Shown here: positions 36,199 to 45,302 of the stretch, in pieces
How positions within the stretch are numbered: the first letter of the stretch is position 1
How the letters are laid out: each line of letters opens with the position of its first letter
From: Bacteroidota bacterium
Lineage (GTDB): Bacteria > Bacteroidota > Bacteroidia > Bacteroidales > Bacteroidaceae
Length of the DNA stretch: 64,000 bases
Assembly: GCA_023425865.1 (NCBI GenBank)
Contig: JAFABV010000004.1
Location: 1-64,000 of the forward strand
Direction: 5' to 3'
Notes under the pieces: model-generated
The model's input: only the letters and a program-made list of their open reading frames with translations
What the model was told of the DNA's origin: nothing
Databases searched by the model: none
Translations under genes and position numbers: made by a program

Positions 36199-37206
36199 AT
36201 GGAGAAGAAAGACCTGAGAATCGTTTTCATGGGTACACCTGAGTTTGCCGTGGGCACACTCAGCCGTCTCGTGGAAAACGGATATAACGTGGTGGCCGTG
36301 GTGACACAGCCCGACAAACCCGTGGGGCGCCACCAAGACCAACTGCAACCCTCTGAAGTAAAACAATATGCCCTGGCGCACCAGCTGCCCGTACTGCAGC
36401 CCGAAAAGATGAAAGACCCTGCCTTCGTGGAGCAGTTGGCCGCCTACAAGGCCGACCTGCAGGTGGTGGTGGCCTTCCGCATGCTGCCCGAGGTGGTATG
36501 GGCCATGCCCCGCTTCGGCACGTTCAACGTGCATGCCGCCTTGCTGCCTCAGTATCGTGGAGCGGCACCCATCAACTGGGCGGTGATCAACGGCGAGACA
36601 GAGACGGGCGTGACGACGTTCTTCCTCGACAAAGACATCGACACGGGGCGCATCATCATGCAAAAACGATTCGCCATACCCGATGACGCCAACGTGGAAT
36701 ATGTGTACGACGGACTGATGCGTCTTGGCGCTGACATTGCCACCGAGACCATCGACCTGGTGATCGAGGGCAACGGCACGGTGGACTCTACGGCGCAAGA
36801 GCAGTGGACAGCGGCACCGCAAGGGCCGTTAAAGGGCGCGCCGAAGATATTCAAGGAAACCTGCGAAATAGACTGGGCACAACCGGCACGCGATGTGCGC
36901 AACTTCATTCGGGGACTCTCGCCCTATCCCGGTGCCTGGACCACACTGACGGCTGCCGACGCCAGCGACACAACCACCGCCAAGCCTGCCGTACTCAAGG
37001 TCTTCAAGTCTACACTCACGTCAAGCGGCAGCGCCGGTGCCCGTCCCGGCGACATCATGGTAGACGGCAAACAACTGCTCGTTGCCTGTGCCGACGAGTG
37101 GCTTGCCATCGACGAGCTGCAGTTGGCCGGAAAGAAGCGCATGGACGCCCGCGCCTTCCTCAACGGCAACAGGGAGATTGACCAATATAAGGTTGTCAAA
37201 CTGTAG
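36199..37206 (+). CDS. fmt: Methionyl-tRNA formyltransferase
   Basis: 335 aa. The N-terminal formyltransferase domain starts LRIVFMGTPEFAVGTLSRL and has the formyl-THF site FNVHAALLPQYRGAAPINW with the catalytic Asn and His. The Asp lies in TGVTTFFLDKDIDTG. A C-terminal tRNA-binding OB-like domain follows (about 215-335, FKETCEIDWAQPARDVRNFIRGLSPYPGAW). It formylates the initiator Met-tRNA. The gene is downstream of aguAB, probably in the same transcript, and ends before a 1.5-kb repeat-rich gap. Confidence 0.96.
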   Translation: MEKKDLRIVFMGTPEFAVGTLSRLVENGYNVVAVVTQPDKPVGRHQDQLQPSEVKQYALAHQLPVLQPEKMKDPAFVEQLAAYKADLQVVVAFRMLPEVVWAMPRFGTFNVHAALLPQYRGAAPINWAVINGETETGVTTFFLDKDIDTGRIIMQKRFAIPDDANVEYVYDGLMRLGADIATETIDLVIEGNGTVDSTAQEQWTAAPQGPLKGAPKIFKETCEIDWAQPARDVRNFIRGLSPYPGAWTTLTAADASDTTTAKPAVLKVFKSTLTSSGSAGARPGDIMVDGKQLLVACADEWLAIDELQLAGKKRMDARAFLNGNREIDQYKVVKL

Positions 37207-37402
37207 GCCTCATGCCTCTTGCCCATCGCACCCTCCTCCGTACAGCGAGACATGGAGAGGCATGGGGCAAGGGCAACCCTTTGTACCTGCATCTCCCGGC
37301 TGCCCAACCCTTCCGCAGCACGCCGAGGCAGTGCCATACCATAGGTGTTACAACGCCTTATGCCACTTTCCGCAAGACAATAGGGACGGCAGCGCCCAAT
37401 GA

Positions 37403-37510
37403 TTCTATATTGAAGCATGTTATAATTCTATATAGAACTACTTTATAATTCTATATAGAACCATCCGATGATTCTATATTAAAGCATTCCGTGGTTCTGT
37501 ACAGAACCAT
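37403..37510 (+). repeat. 23-bp tandem array 3
   Basis: Units start at 37403, 37426, 37449, 37472 and 37495 with the same 23-bp period. Cores are TTCTATATTGAAGCAT, TTCTATATAGAACTAC, TTCTATATAGAACCAT, TTCTATATTAAAGCAT and TTCTGTACAGAACCAT. The fifth keeps the dyad by paired changes (CTGTACAG in place of CTATATAG). It lies 196 bases past the fmt stop. The 39-bp flank of arrays 1 and 2 is not present. Confidence 0.9.
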
Positions 37511-37562
37511 CGCTCCGCGTGCCAAACTCCACCCTGCGAAAATAACCATCGCCCCTCGCATA

Positions 37563-38477
37563 GTTTATTTTTAACACGGATAACACGGAATTTTCGGAAT
37601 TGCCATCCGGCACACCTCGATGGGACGGATCATCGCGTCGCGATGGGCGGATGAAACGGAACCTACATTCATTTTTCAGTCCTCCGTTGCTCCTCAGGCC
37701 GACGGCCCTCCGCTTATAAAGCTCTCTTCTCTGCATCGAAGATGCGCAACTCCCAACTCTCTGCGGCTCTGCGTGCCAAAAAAACTTTCCACACAAGCGC
37801 TCTACTTACCCTCATAATCTATCTGCTTTCCCCGCAATCCATTTGCTTTCCCTCTCAATCCATTTGCTTTCCCCGTAGGGGATAAACTTTTGATAGGGCA
37901 CGGTTGGCATGCATGGCGACCGCAGGGAGACATGACATGCCTACCGTGTCTACGTTTGCGCCGAATGGTTGAACTCTGTAGGAGTTCAACGCCCTACGGC
38001 AACCAACAACGCATCCCATTAACCACAATCCGCAAAGCCGTTGAACTCCTACAGAGTTCATATACATTCGATGCGACAAGCAGACAGGGTAGTCGCTTCG
38101 CGCCAACCCTGCCCTATCAAGCGTTCAACCCCTTCGGGGTAGGAGAGCTCTGTGGAGACGGATGGCATGGAGAGAATGGTTACCTGCCACGCAGAGAAGG
38201 GTGTGTTGCACGCAGGTGTCTTGGGGCACGCAGAGACGCAGAGAGATTGGAGTTCTGCATCTTCGATGCTGAGAGGAGAGCTTGGGTAATCAGAGGGCCT
38301 ACGCCCTGAGGAGAATTGGGGGGAATGGGAAAAACGGAAGGCCTACGGCCTAAGGAGAAATAGTGAACCGAGGCTGTTTCCGTTCTATCCGCCCATCGCA
38401 AAGCGATGATCCGTATCCATCCAAATGTGCCGGATGGCAATTCCGAATCATCCGTGTTTTCCGTGTTAAAAATAAAC
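37563..38477. repeat. Nested inverted-repeat element between fmt and the glucokinase gene
   Basis: The left arm 37563-37777 and right arm 38225-38477 are imperfect reverse complements over more than 200 bp (shared blocks: TTTATTTTTAACACGGA, CGGAATTGCCATCCGGCACA, GCATCGAAGATGC, CTCTGCGTGCC). The right arm carries about 50 extra bases. Inside lie a second pair (37889-37908 / 38102-38120, TTGATAGGGC arms) and a third pair. The third pair (37968-37990 / 38040-38060) is itself palindromic (GTTGAACTC / GAGTTCAAC). All centre near 38015. No protein is encoded. It may be a MITE-like or REP-like composite. Confidence 0.85.
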
Positions 38478-38608
38478 CGTGCAAGGAGTGGGTGCGTGTC
38501 ACGCAAGATTTTTTTTTGGCACACAGAGCCGCTGGCGAGTCTAATGCGATATACTGCGATGAGTCCCTTGTTCCTGCTAACCCACTACTTCCACAACACC
38601 TAACAATG

Positions 38609-38646
38609 AAGGCAGGGGTATCCGCGCTTGCGAATACCCCTGCCTT
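38609..38646. terminator. Terminator downstream of the glucokinase gene
   Basis: A perfect 12-bp stem (AAGGCAGGGGTA with TACCCCTGCCTT) around a 14-base loop lies 99 bases past the glucokinase stop. On the minus strand it is followed by CATTGTTAG. Confidence 0.75.
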
Positions 38647-38744
38647 ATCAATTACGCAACCCCTGCGGGCTGACAGTATGTTATTGTCCTGATGCCGTCT
38701 TTTCTCGGGTGCCCCACCTCTCAGGCAAGGCCCCGACTGACGAC

Positions 38745-39722
38745 TTACAGTTCCCAGCCCACGGCGGAGGCACCGAGCACGGCGGCCGAACTGCCATCGA
38801 GACCGCTGATAAGGAACTTGGCCTTGCCCTTGAAGATCTTCAGCACGTGCTCATCATAGCTACGCTTGATGGGATCCATGATCAGGCTGCCGGCCTTGGT
38901 GAGGCCACCGAAGAAGATGAAAGCCTCGGGAGAAGAGAATGCCGCGAAGTCGGCGCAGGCAGCACCCAGCATCTCACCCGTATACTCGAAGATGTGTTTG
39001 GCCAGCTTGTCGCCCTTTTCAGCGGCGATACTCACGTCGAGAGAAGTAATATCCTCGGGCTTGAGTTCGCGGAGCAAAGAAGGCTCGTCGCTGGTGTCGA
39101 GCAGTTCACGGGCTGTGCGCGCCACACCCGTGGCAGAGCAGTAAGCCTCCAAGCAGCCTGTACGGCCACATCCGCAAGAACGACCATCGTGGCGCACCAT
39201 GGTGACATGACCCAACTCACCGGCAAAGCCGTCGCTGCCATAAACCAGTTTGCCATCGATTACGATGCCCGAACCCACACCTGTGCCGAGGGTGATGACG
39301 ATAAAGTTCTTCATGCCGCGTGCCACGCCATATGCCATCTCGCCAATGGCGGCAGCGTTGGCGTCGTTGGTAAGACCCACAGGTATGCCCAGCTTCTTGG
39401 AGAACATGTCAGCCAGAGGCACAATGCCATTGTGACCCCATGCCAGGTTTGGAGCAAACTCGATGGTGCCCTTGTAGTAGTTACCGTTGGGCGCACCGAT
39501 ACCCATACCCTTGATCTTGCTGATGCCACCCACCTGGTCGATGATGATGTGCAGTGCCTCGACAGAAGCATCAACATAGTCCTCCACCTTCTCGTAGGCT
39601 TGGGTCTTGATGGCTGTGGTAGCTCTGATTTCACCACGGCTGTCTACAATGCCAAAAACCGAATTGGTACCACCCAGGTCCAGTCCGATTACGTAGGGCT
39701 TAACGCTTTCCTGTTCGTTCAT
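38745..39722 (-). CDS. ROK-family glucokinase
   Basis: 325 aa. The ATP-binding phosphate loop DLGGTN is at residues 15-20. The ROK core has APNLAWGHN, GLTNDANAAAIGEMAYG, LGTGVGSGIVIDGKL and the sugar-binding ELGHVTM with His. The zinc motif is CGCGRTGCLEAYCS. ROK kinases with this set usually phosphorylate glucose or a related hexose at C6 in the cytosol. A consensus promoter lies about 110 bases upstream, so the gene is a single unit. Confidence 0.92.
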   Translation of the reverse strand: MNEQESVKPYVIGLDLGGTNSVFGIVDSRGEIRATTAIKTQAYEKVEDYVDASVEALHIIIDQVGGISKIKGMGIGAPNGNYYKGTIEFAPNLAWGHNGIVPLADMFSKKLGIPVGLTNDANAAAIGEMAYGVARGMKNFIVITLGTGVGSGIVIDGKLVYGSDGFAGELGHVTMVRHDGRSCGCGRTGCLEAYCSATGVARTARELLDTSDEPSLLRELKPEDITSLDVSIAAEKGDKLAKHIFEYTGEMLGAACADFAAFSSPEAFIFFGGLTKAGSLIMDPIKRSYDEHVLKIFKGKAKFLISGLDGSSAAVLGASAVGWEL

Positions 39723-39834
39723 TGATATATGCTTTTATAAGTTAGTAATATCTACTTGGTTTTTAATATTCAATCCTACCGGCAGGGTGGCGCACGCTGT
39801 CATGCACTGTACCGACTACAGGTTGTATGATGGA

Positions 39835-39867
39835 CAAAGTTATGAAAAAAAAAGGAGCTGCGGCAAA
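39835..39867 (-). promoter_or_regulatory. Promoter of the glucokinase gene
   Basis: On the minus strand TTTG (39864-39867), a 21-base spacer and TAACTTTG (39835-39842). The predicted leader is about 105 bases long. Confidence 0.6.
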
Positions 39868-39936
39868 GAAGTGGCAGAAAAAAACTTAAGAACAACACAA
39901 AAAAGATTTGCTCACGCCCCCGCTGCCACAAAATGA

Positions 39937-39977
39937 CAATCGCGGCAGAGGGGCATTTTGCCCGTCCGCCGCGATTG
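39937..39977 (-). terminator. Terminator-like hairpin downstream of the PrsW gene
   Basis: Perfect 9-bp outer arms (CAATCGCGG / CCGCGATTG) enclose a smaller GGGCA/TGCCC hairpin. On the minus strand TCATTTTG follows. It starts 29 bases past the stop at 40006. Confidence 0.5.
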
Positions 39978-40005
39978 CACGCCCTCGGCAGCAGCTGGCC
40001 GACGG

Positions 40006-41031
40006 TCAGTCTCTCAGCCGCTCGCGGAAATTGTTGCTCTTGCTCAAATAGGTCATCAGCGCCAGCACACTGCCCACGGCCACCATCAGGGCGCCGATAT
40101 AGAACACCCCAGCCAGAGAATCGTAGAGGCCATGGAGGGTGGCGGGAATGGCGAGGGCCAGAAAATACATAGACTTGCGATAGCGCGGATACAGATGCGC
40201 AAAACCTACGAAATAGCCGCAGATGCCACCCCACAGGGCATGGAGGAAAGGCAGGGAGGTGAGACGGGCCACATTGAGCAGGAACGCCGTGGTGTAGTCG
40301 GCCTGCACGTTGATGGTGGTCTGATACTGCACGCCCTCGAATACGCCAAAGGCAATGCCCGACATGAGGCCGTAGTAGACCAAGGTCTGGGGCAGCAACG
40401 GTTCTTTGGCACGCCGAAGGAGAAACAAGAGTGGTGTCATCTTGACAAACTCCTCGGTGAGACCCACGCCGAGAATGTAGCCAATGATGTCGAGCGGGAA
40501 ACCGGCTTCGGTAAAGATATAAAAGAAATTGAGCCGATTGAGGCCGGAGAAGATGATGAAGACCGCCAACTGGGTGAGGAAGAATACCAAGACTGTGGTC
40601 TTGAGACGCACCTGCCGAGTCTTGAAAAAATAATAGAAGAAGATACCCCAAATCACCGAGAAATAGAGCGATATGGCATAGAAGACAACATACCCGCCAA
40701 GCGGCAACATCATCAGGACAGACAGCGACAGGCCCACCACCGCCAGCACCAACAGTCGTTTGTCGTCGAGCCATTGGCGGTGCGCCATGTCTTCTTTGGG
40801 AAAGATAAACTCTTGTCCGATGCGCCGCAGCTGTTGCATAATGGTGCCATTGCTCTTGATGCGCGGCCTGATGCCCCTGCGGTCAAGAAAATAGCCCACG
40901 GTGGCCTCCTCGCCCGTGAGGGCATCACGTGCCACATCGGGCATGAGCAGCTTGCCCTCTTCTACATAGGCGGCCACCACCTCCTCGGTATAGGGTCCAT
41001 ATTCGTGGCCATTGCGAATGACGTATAACAT
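40006..41031 (-). CDS. GYF_2 plus PrsW-type membrane protease-like protein
   Basis: 341 aa. Residues 1-60 form a GYF_2-like domain (MLYVIRNGHEYGPYTEEVVA). The rest is polytopic with the PrsW/CPBP glutamic-protease motifs: Glu193-Glu194 in LTEEFVK, Glu232 in FGVFEGVQY, His264 in FLHALWGG and His300 in ATLHGLYD. PrsW in Bacillus cleaves an anti-sigma factor at the membrane, but the target here is unknown. The motif set is complete, so catalysis is plausible. A TACTTTTG -7 element lies 29 bases upstream of the ATG. Confidence 0.88.
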   Translation of the reverse strand: MLYVIRNGHEYGPYTEEVVAAYVEEGKLLMPDVARDALTGEEATVGYFLDRRGIRPRIKSNGTIMQQLRRIGQEFIFPKEDMAHRQWLDDKRLLVLAVVGLSLSVLMMLPLGGYVVFYAISLYFSVIWGIFFYYFFKTRQVRLKTTVLVFFLTQLAVFIIFSGLNRLNFFYIFTEAGFPLDIIGYILGVGLTEEFVKMTPLLFLLRRAKEPLLPQTLVYYGLMSGIAFGVFEGVQYQTTINVQADYTTAFLLNVARLTSLPFLHALWGGICGYFVGFAHLYPRYRKSMYFLALAIPATLHGLYDSLAGVFYIGALMVAVGSVLALMTYLSKSNNFRERLRD

Positions 41032-41059
41032 ATAATCTGTAGTCTTTTGAGTGACAACG

Positions 41060-41067
41060 CAAAAGTA
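41060..41067 (-). promoter_or_regulatory. -7 promoter element of the PrsW gene
   Basis: TACTTTTG on the minus strand, 29 bases ahead of the ATG at 41031. No consensus -33 box was found. Confidence 0.4.
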
Positions 41068-41297
41068 ACAAAAATATTCGGACCAGCAGACATATGGCTA
41101 TTATTTTGTTCATCTGGCAAGTACGCAGGTTGTCCAGTTAGTAAGACAAGAAGGCTCGGCGGGTGATTGGAATGTTTCGTCGTTGCACGACACGAAGAGC
41201 ACGACACCTCAGAACACGCTCAAAGCGCGACGTAGCGCTCCAGCCATGACTTCACCTCGCATTTTTAGGACGAACTTCTTTTTTTGAGAATAAACTC

Positions 41298-41328
41298 TTG
41301 GGCAAAATAGAAAGAATGATTACCTTTG
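41298..41328 (+). promoter_or_regulatory. Promoter of the YrdC-family gene
   Basis: TTG (41298-41300), a 20-base spacer and TACCTTTG (41321-41328). It overlaps the upstream in-frame ATG at 41326 and so favours translation from 41344. Confidence 0.65.
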
Positions 41329-41343
41329 CGAGAAAATGCTACT

Positions 41344-41913
41344 ATGACTAAAGAAGAAGACATCAAAAACGCCGTGAAGGTGCTGCAAGCCGGCGGCGTA
41401 ATTCTCTACCCCACTGACACGGTATGGGGCATAGGCTGTGACGCCACCAACCCCGAAGCAGTGGCAAAAGTATATCAGATCAAGCGACGCGACGACTCCA
41501 AGGCGCTGATATGCCTGGTAGACAGCGAGGCACGCCTGCAACGCTATGTGCGCAATGTGCCTGCCGTGGCTTGGGACCTGCTCGAAGTGTCTGTCAAGCC
41601 CACAACCGTGATTCTCGACGGAGCCGTAAACCTTGCCCCCAACCTCATTGCCGAAGACGGCAGCATCGCCATGCGCATTACCAAGGAAGACTTCTCGCGC
41701 GAGCTATGTTATCGTTTCCAGAAAGCATTGGTGAGCACCAGCGCCAACATCAGCGGTGAGCCTGCCGCGCAAAACTATGGTGACATCTCACAGGAACTGC
41801 TCGACAGCGTAGACTACGTGTGCTGGTCGCGCCGACAGGAGCACAAGCCTCATCAGCCCAGTTCAATCATCAAGTTAGGTCCCTCGGGCGAGGTGACCAT
41901 CATCAGAAAATAA
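41344..41913 (+). CDS. YrdC/Sua5/YciO-family threonylcarbamoyl-AMP synthase-like
   Basis: 189 aa from the ATG at 41344, because the earlier ATG at 41326 lies inside the promoter. The fold is marked by AGGVILYPTDTVWGIGCDATNP (substrate-binding loop), VYQIKRRDDSKALICLVDS and RITKEDFSRELCYRFQKALVSTSANISGEPA. Members make threonylcarbamoyl-AMP from threonine, bicarbonate and ATP for the t6A modification of tRNA. The Sua5 C-terminal domain is absent, so it is TsaC- or YciO-like. Which of these it is cannot be decided by eye. Confidence 0.88.
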   Translation: MTKEEDIKNAVKVLQAGGVILYPTDTVWGIGCDATNPEAVAKVYQIKRRDDSKALICLVDSEARLQRYVRNVPAVAWDLLEVSVKPTTVILDGAVNLAPNLIAEDGSIAMRITKEDFSRELCYRFQKALVSTSANISGEPAAQNYGDISQELLDSVDYVCWSRRQEHKPHQPSSIIKLGPSGEVTIIRK

Positions 41914-41964
41914 AAGAGAGAAGGTTTATACCACCTTACATGATATTTCAATAGGAAGGACGCC

Positions 41965-43737
41965 GTGATAGAGAATGTAATAGCATGGAAAGACCGCCAT
42001 CTGACCCAAAGGCAGATGACCTCTATATTGGCATTTATCATCGGCATATTGGCCTCAGTGGCCGCCTACGTGCTACATGGTATCATCACACTGATACAAA
42101 AGTTGCTGACCGAGGACTTTCTCACTGACGCCGCCAACTGGCTGTACCTGGTATTCCCGGTGATTGGCATATACCTCACCTCGCTCTTTATAAAATATGT
42201 GGTGCGCGACAATATCTCGCACGGCATCACGCGTGTGCTGTATGCCATCTCAACGAAGAAGTCGAGACTAAGGGGGCACAACTGCTGGTCGTCGATCATT
42301 GCCTCTGCCATTACCATCGGCTTTGGCGGTTCGGTGGGTGCCGAGGCCCCTATCGTGCTCACGGGCTCGGCCATCGGCTCGAACTTAGGCCAGCTCTTCA
42401 AGATGGACAACCGCACGCTGATGCTATTGGTGGGATGCGGATGCGCCGCTGCCATCGCGGGCATCTTCAAGGCACCTATCGCCGGACTGGTGTTTACGTT
42501 AGAGGTGCTGATGATCGACCTGACCATGGCATCACTGCTGCCCATACTCATCGCGAGTATCACCGCCGACCTCTTCTCGTTTATCTTTACCGGACAGTCG
42601 ACCCTGTTCAGCTTTAGCTTAGACAATGCCTTCAGCATAGAGCGAGTGCCGGCGGCAGTGCTGCTGGGCGTGTTTTGCGGACTCATCAGCCTGTACTTCA
42701 TGCGCATGATGAACTTCTGCGAAGGGCTCTATGGCAAAATGAAAGACCATCCCTACCGGAAGCTGATGGTGGGTGGCCTGGTATTAAGCAGCCTGATCTT
42801 CCTCTTCCCCTCGCTTTACGGAGAAGGATACAACGCATTGAAGATATTTATTGGGGGCAGCACCGAGGCCGACTGGAGCCAGGTGATGGACGGCTCGCTC
42901 TTCTACGGCCACTCCGAACTGCTGCTCATCTACGTGGCACTGGTGATGCTCACCAAAATCATCGCCACCTCTTCGACCAACGGCGCGGGAGGCTGCGGCG
43001 GAACATTCGCGCCCTCGCTGTTCGTGGGCGGTTTCTCTGGATTTCTGTTCGCGCGCTTTTGGAACGCGGAGCAAATAGGGGTTTACCTGCCAGAGAAGAA
43101 CTTTACTCTCATGGGCATGGCAGGCGTGATGGCAGGCGTGATGCACGCGCCACTGACAGGCATCTTCCTGATTGCCGAGATAACGGGCGGATACCAGCTC
43201 TTCGTTCCGCTGATCATCGTGTCTGTGGTCAGTGTCATGGTCATCAGTATCTTTGAACCACACAGCATCTACGCCATGCGACTGGCACGCGAGGGTAAGC
43301 TGCTCACCCACCACACCGACCGCAGCGTGCTTACGCTGATGAATATCAACACGGTGATAGAGAAAGAATATACCGCCGTAAATCCCGATATGCCCATGGG
43401 CAAACTGGTCAACGTGCTGACCTACAGCGACAGTGCCTTTGTGCCGGTGCTCGATGCCGCCGGGCGGCTGCTGGGTGAGATAGACATTACCAAGGTGAGG
43501 CACCTGGTGTTCAGAACCGAACTCTATCAGAAGTTTACCGTACACCAACTGATGACCCCCACGCCCGTTATTCTGTACAACAACGAGCCGATGGAAGAGG
43601 TCATGAAGAAGTTTGACTCGACCAACGCCAACGTGCTGCCCGTGGTAGACATCAACAACAAACTGTTAGGATATATCAGCCGTACAAGGATGTACCGCAC
43701 CTACAGGCAACTGGTGGCCGACTTCTCGGCAGAATAG
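41965..43737 (+). CDS. ClC-type chloride channel/transporter with CBS domains
   Basis: 590 aa beginning at a GTG codon with a good upstream AGGAAGGA ribosome-binding sequence, rare in this window. The ClC core shows GSVGAEAPIVLTG (with the gating Glu of the GxEGP loop), GAGGCGGTFAPSLFVGG (GxFxP) and GVMAGVMHAPLTGIFL. Two CBS domains follow (about 460-585). It would move chloride, by channel or by proton exchange, across the inner membrane, with CBS regulation. The gene is 51 bases after the YrdC-family gene and likely cotranscribed. Confidence 0.94.
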   Translation: MIENVIAWKDRHLTQRQMTSILAFIIGILASVAAYVLHGIITLIQKLLTEDFLTDAANWLYLVFPVIGIYLTSLFIKYVVRDNISHGITRVLYAISTKKSRLRGHNCWSSIIASAITIGFGGSVGAEAPIVLTGSAIGSNLGQLFKMDNRTLMLLVGCGCAAAIAGIFKAPIAGLVFTLEVLMIDLTMASLLPILIASITADLFSFIFTGQSTLFSFSLDNAFSIERVPAAVLLGVFCGLISLYFMRMMNFCEGLYGKMKDHPYRKLMVGGLVLSSLIFLFPSLYGEGYNALKIFIGGSTEADWSQVMDGSLFYGHSELLLIYVALVMLTKIIATSSTNGAGGCGGTFAPSLFVGGFSGFLFARFWNAEQIGVYLPEKNFTLMGMAGVMAGVMHAPLTGIFLIAEITGGYQLFVPLIIVSVVSVMVISIFEPHSIYAMRLAREGKLLTHHTDRSVLTLMNINTVIEKEYTAVNPDMPMGKLVNVLTYSDSAFVPVLDAAGRLLGEIDITKVRHLVFRTELYQKFTVHQLMTPTPVILYNNEPMEEVMKKFDSTNANVLPVVDINNKLLGYISRTRMYRTYRQLVADFSAE

Positions 43738-43870
43738 CGCGCTCGCAGGTTGCCGGGGCACCCCCAGACCTGACAAAAACACGCAAAGGGGCATGTGTGG
43801 CAAGTTGTTTTTCATAACTGATACAGTAAATTGTTGGGCTCAAATATAGGCAGTTATCACAAAAAATGAC

Positions 43871-43878
43871 TACCTTTG
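43871..43878 (+). promoter_or_regulatory. -7 promoter element of the LysE-family gene
   Basis: TACCTTTG lies 11 bases ahead of the ATG at 43890 and overlaps the earlier in-frame ATG at 43866. The mRNA would have a very short leader. No -33 box is clear. Confidence 0.45.
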
Positions 43879-43889
43879 CACACTGTATT

Positions 43890-44561
43890 ATGCCTTTTCC
43901 AATACAAATAGACATCCTTGAACTGATTCTGAAAGGCATGCTAATCGGAATCATAGCCTCAGCACCGATGGGTCCTGTAGGAATACTCTGCGTACAGCGC
44001 ACCCTGAACAAAGGACGCTGGTACGGATTCGTCACAGGCATCGGCGCCTCGATCAGCGACATCATCTATGCCGTGATCACAGGAGTGGGCATGAACTTCG
44101 TGATGAATCTGGTCAACAATCCCACCAATAAGTTCTGGCTGCAGATTTCCGGTAGCCTCATACTCTTGCTCTTTGGCATACATTGCTGGCGGAGCAATCC
44201 TATGACTCACCTCCATAACTCGGGTAAGAAAGGCAAGGGCTCGCTGTCGCACAACCTCATCACGGCGTTCTTGGTCACGTTTTCCAACCCTCTGATTATC
44301 TTCCTGTTCATGGCCTCGTATGCCCAGTTTGCCTTTGTCATCCCCACCCGGCCGGTGGAAATGACCTTGGGGTATATGAGCATTATCGGCGGAGCGCTGT
44401 TTTGGTGGTTTGGCCTCACGTGGCTTGTAGACAAGGTGCGTACGAAGTTTGACACCAACGGCATTTTAATCATCAACAAGATTATCGGTTCGGTGGTGAT
44501 CGTTTTCTCACTTGTAGTACTCATTGGAACGGTGTTTAATCTTTACACCTTCCAGTATTAG
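43890..44561 (+). CDS. LysE/RhtB-family amino-acid exporter
   Basis: 223 aa from the ATG at 43890 (MPFPIQIDILELILKGMLIG); the ATG at 43866 lies in the promoter. About six hydrophobic segments. The family signature is ASAPMGPVGILCVQRTLNKGRW, followed by GFVTGIGASISDIIYAV and the mid-protein AFLVTFSNPLIIFLFMASYAQ. LysE exporters remove excess amino acids by ion exchange; the substrate is not predictable here. It is followed 99 bases later by the DUF4924 gene. Confidence 0.9.
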   Translation: MPFPIQIDILELILKGMLIGIIASAPMGPVGILCVQRTLNKGRWYGFVTGIGASISDIIYAVITGVGMNFVMNLVNNPTNKFWLQISGSLILLLFGIHCWRSNPMTHLHNSGKKGKGSLSHNLITAFLVTFSNPLIIFLFMASYAQFAFVIPTRPVEMTLGYMSIIGGALFWWFGLTWLVDKVRTKFDTNGILIINKIIGSVVIVFSLVVLIGTVFNLYTFQY

Positions 44562-44660
44562 CTTCGCAAAGACCGCTACAGTACCCCTTCCCGGCGTGCA
44601 GGTGGCGCTCGACGCATAGGCACGCCGCAAATCATTAATCGACTCAAAAGAACTATACAG

Positions 44661-45212
44661 ATGTTTATTGCACAGCAATTACGCCAAAAATCAATCGCCG
44701 AATATCTCCTCTATATGTGGCAGATGGAGGATCTGATACGTGCCTACGACTGCTCGCTCTCGAAAATCAGAAGCCAGTATATTGACCAATTCCAATATAC
44801 GGAAGAACAGAAAGAGGAAGAGACCGACTGGTTTGGCAATCTCATCCGGATGATGAACGAGGAGGGATGCCGCACGAAAGGCCACTTGCAGATCAACAAG
44901 ATCATCGTTCAGGATTTGGCCGACCTGCATAACCAACTGCTCAACGCCAACAAATTTCCATTCTACAACGCCGAGTATTATAAGGTGCTGCCATTTATTG
45001 TGGAACTGCGCAATAAAGGCGACAAGGAGGTCAACGAGATAGAGACCTGTCTTGACGCGCTCTACGGCATGATGATGCTACGCCTCAGGCAGAAGGAAAT
45101 CTCGCCAGAGACCGACCATGCCATCAAGGAAATCTCTACCTTTATCGGCATGCTGAGCGACTACTACGTCAAGAACCGCGACGAGGGCATAGATTTCGGC
45201 GACAGCGAATAA
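44661..45212 (+). CDS. DUF4924-family protein
   Basis: 183 aa, all-helical by sequence, soluble, with no signal. It opens MFIAQQLRQKSIAEYLLYMWQMEDLIRAY, the recognisable start of this Bacteroidetes family of unknown function. An acidic tail ends the protein. It lies upstream of rfbD and prfC on the same strand. No catalytic motif was noticed, and its role is unknown. Confidence 0.85.
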   Translation: MFIAQQLRQKSIAEYLLYMWQMEDLIRAYDCSLSKIRSQYIDQFQYTEEQKEEETDWFGNLIRMMNEEGCRTKGHLQINKIIVQDLADLHNQLLNANKFPFYNAEYYKVLPFIVELRNKGDKEVNEIETCLDALYGMMMLRLRQKEISPETDHAIKEISTFIGMLSDYYVKNRDEGIDFGDSE

Positions 45213-45302
45213 AGCGCACACTGGCCACATCAAAGTGCCATGGTGGCGCCACCTGTACCCAAGGTTGGTGCCAGCAAACATCAACGACTGATTATCAAAT
45301 AT

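Larger units (their letters stand above)
37207..38744. other. 1.5-kb convergent intergenic region
   Basis: It holds array 3, the nested inverted repeat and the terminator at 38609-38646. The ORFs that can be drawn here follow the repeat arms and their short dyads, show no family motif and are not called. The stretch 37207-37400 shows nothing. Confidence 0.75.
41032..41343. other. Divergent intergenic region with two promoters
   Basis: The gap between the divergent PrsW and YrdC-family genes holds their -7 elements at 41060-41067 (minus) and 41321-41328 (plus). In between are only short dyads, such as the interrupted TTCGTCGTTGCACGACACGAA near 41196, and no credible gene. Confidence 0.5.

Noticed and set aside
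37620..38692. Several 60-140 codon ORFs in the fmt-glucokinase gap
   Set aside because: They are created by the inverted repeats and short dyads, with no homology features.
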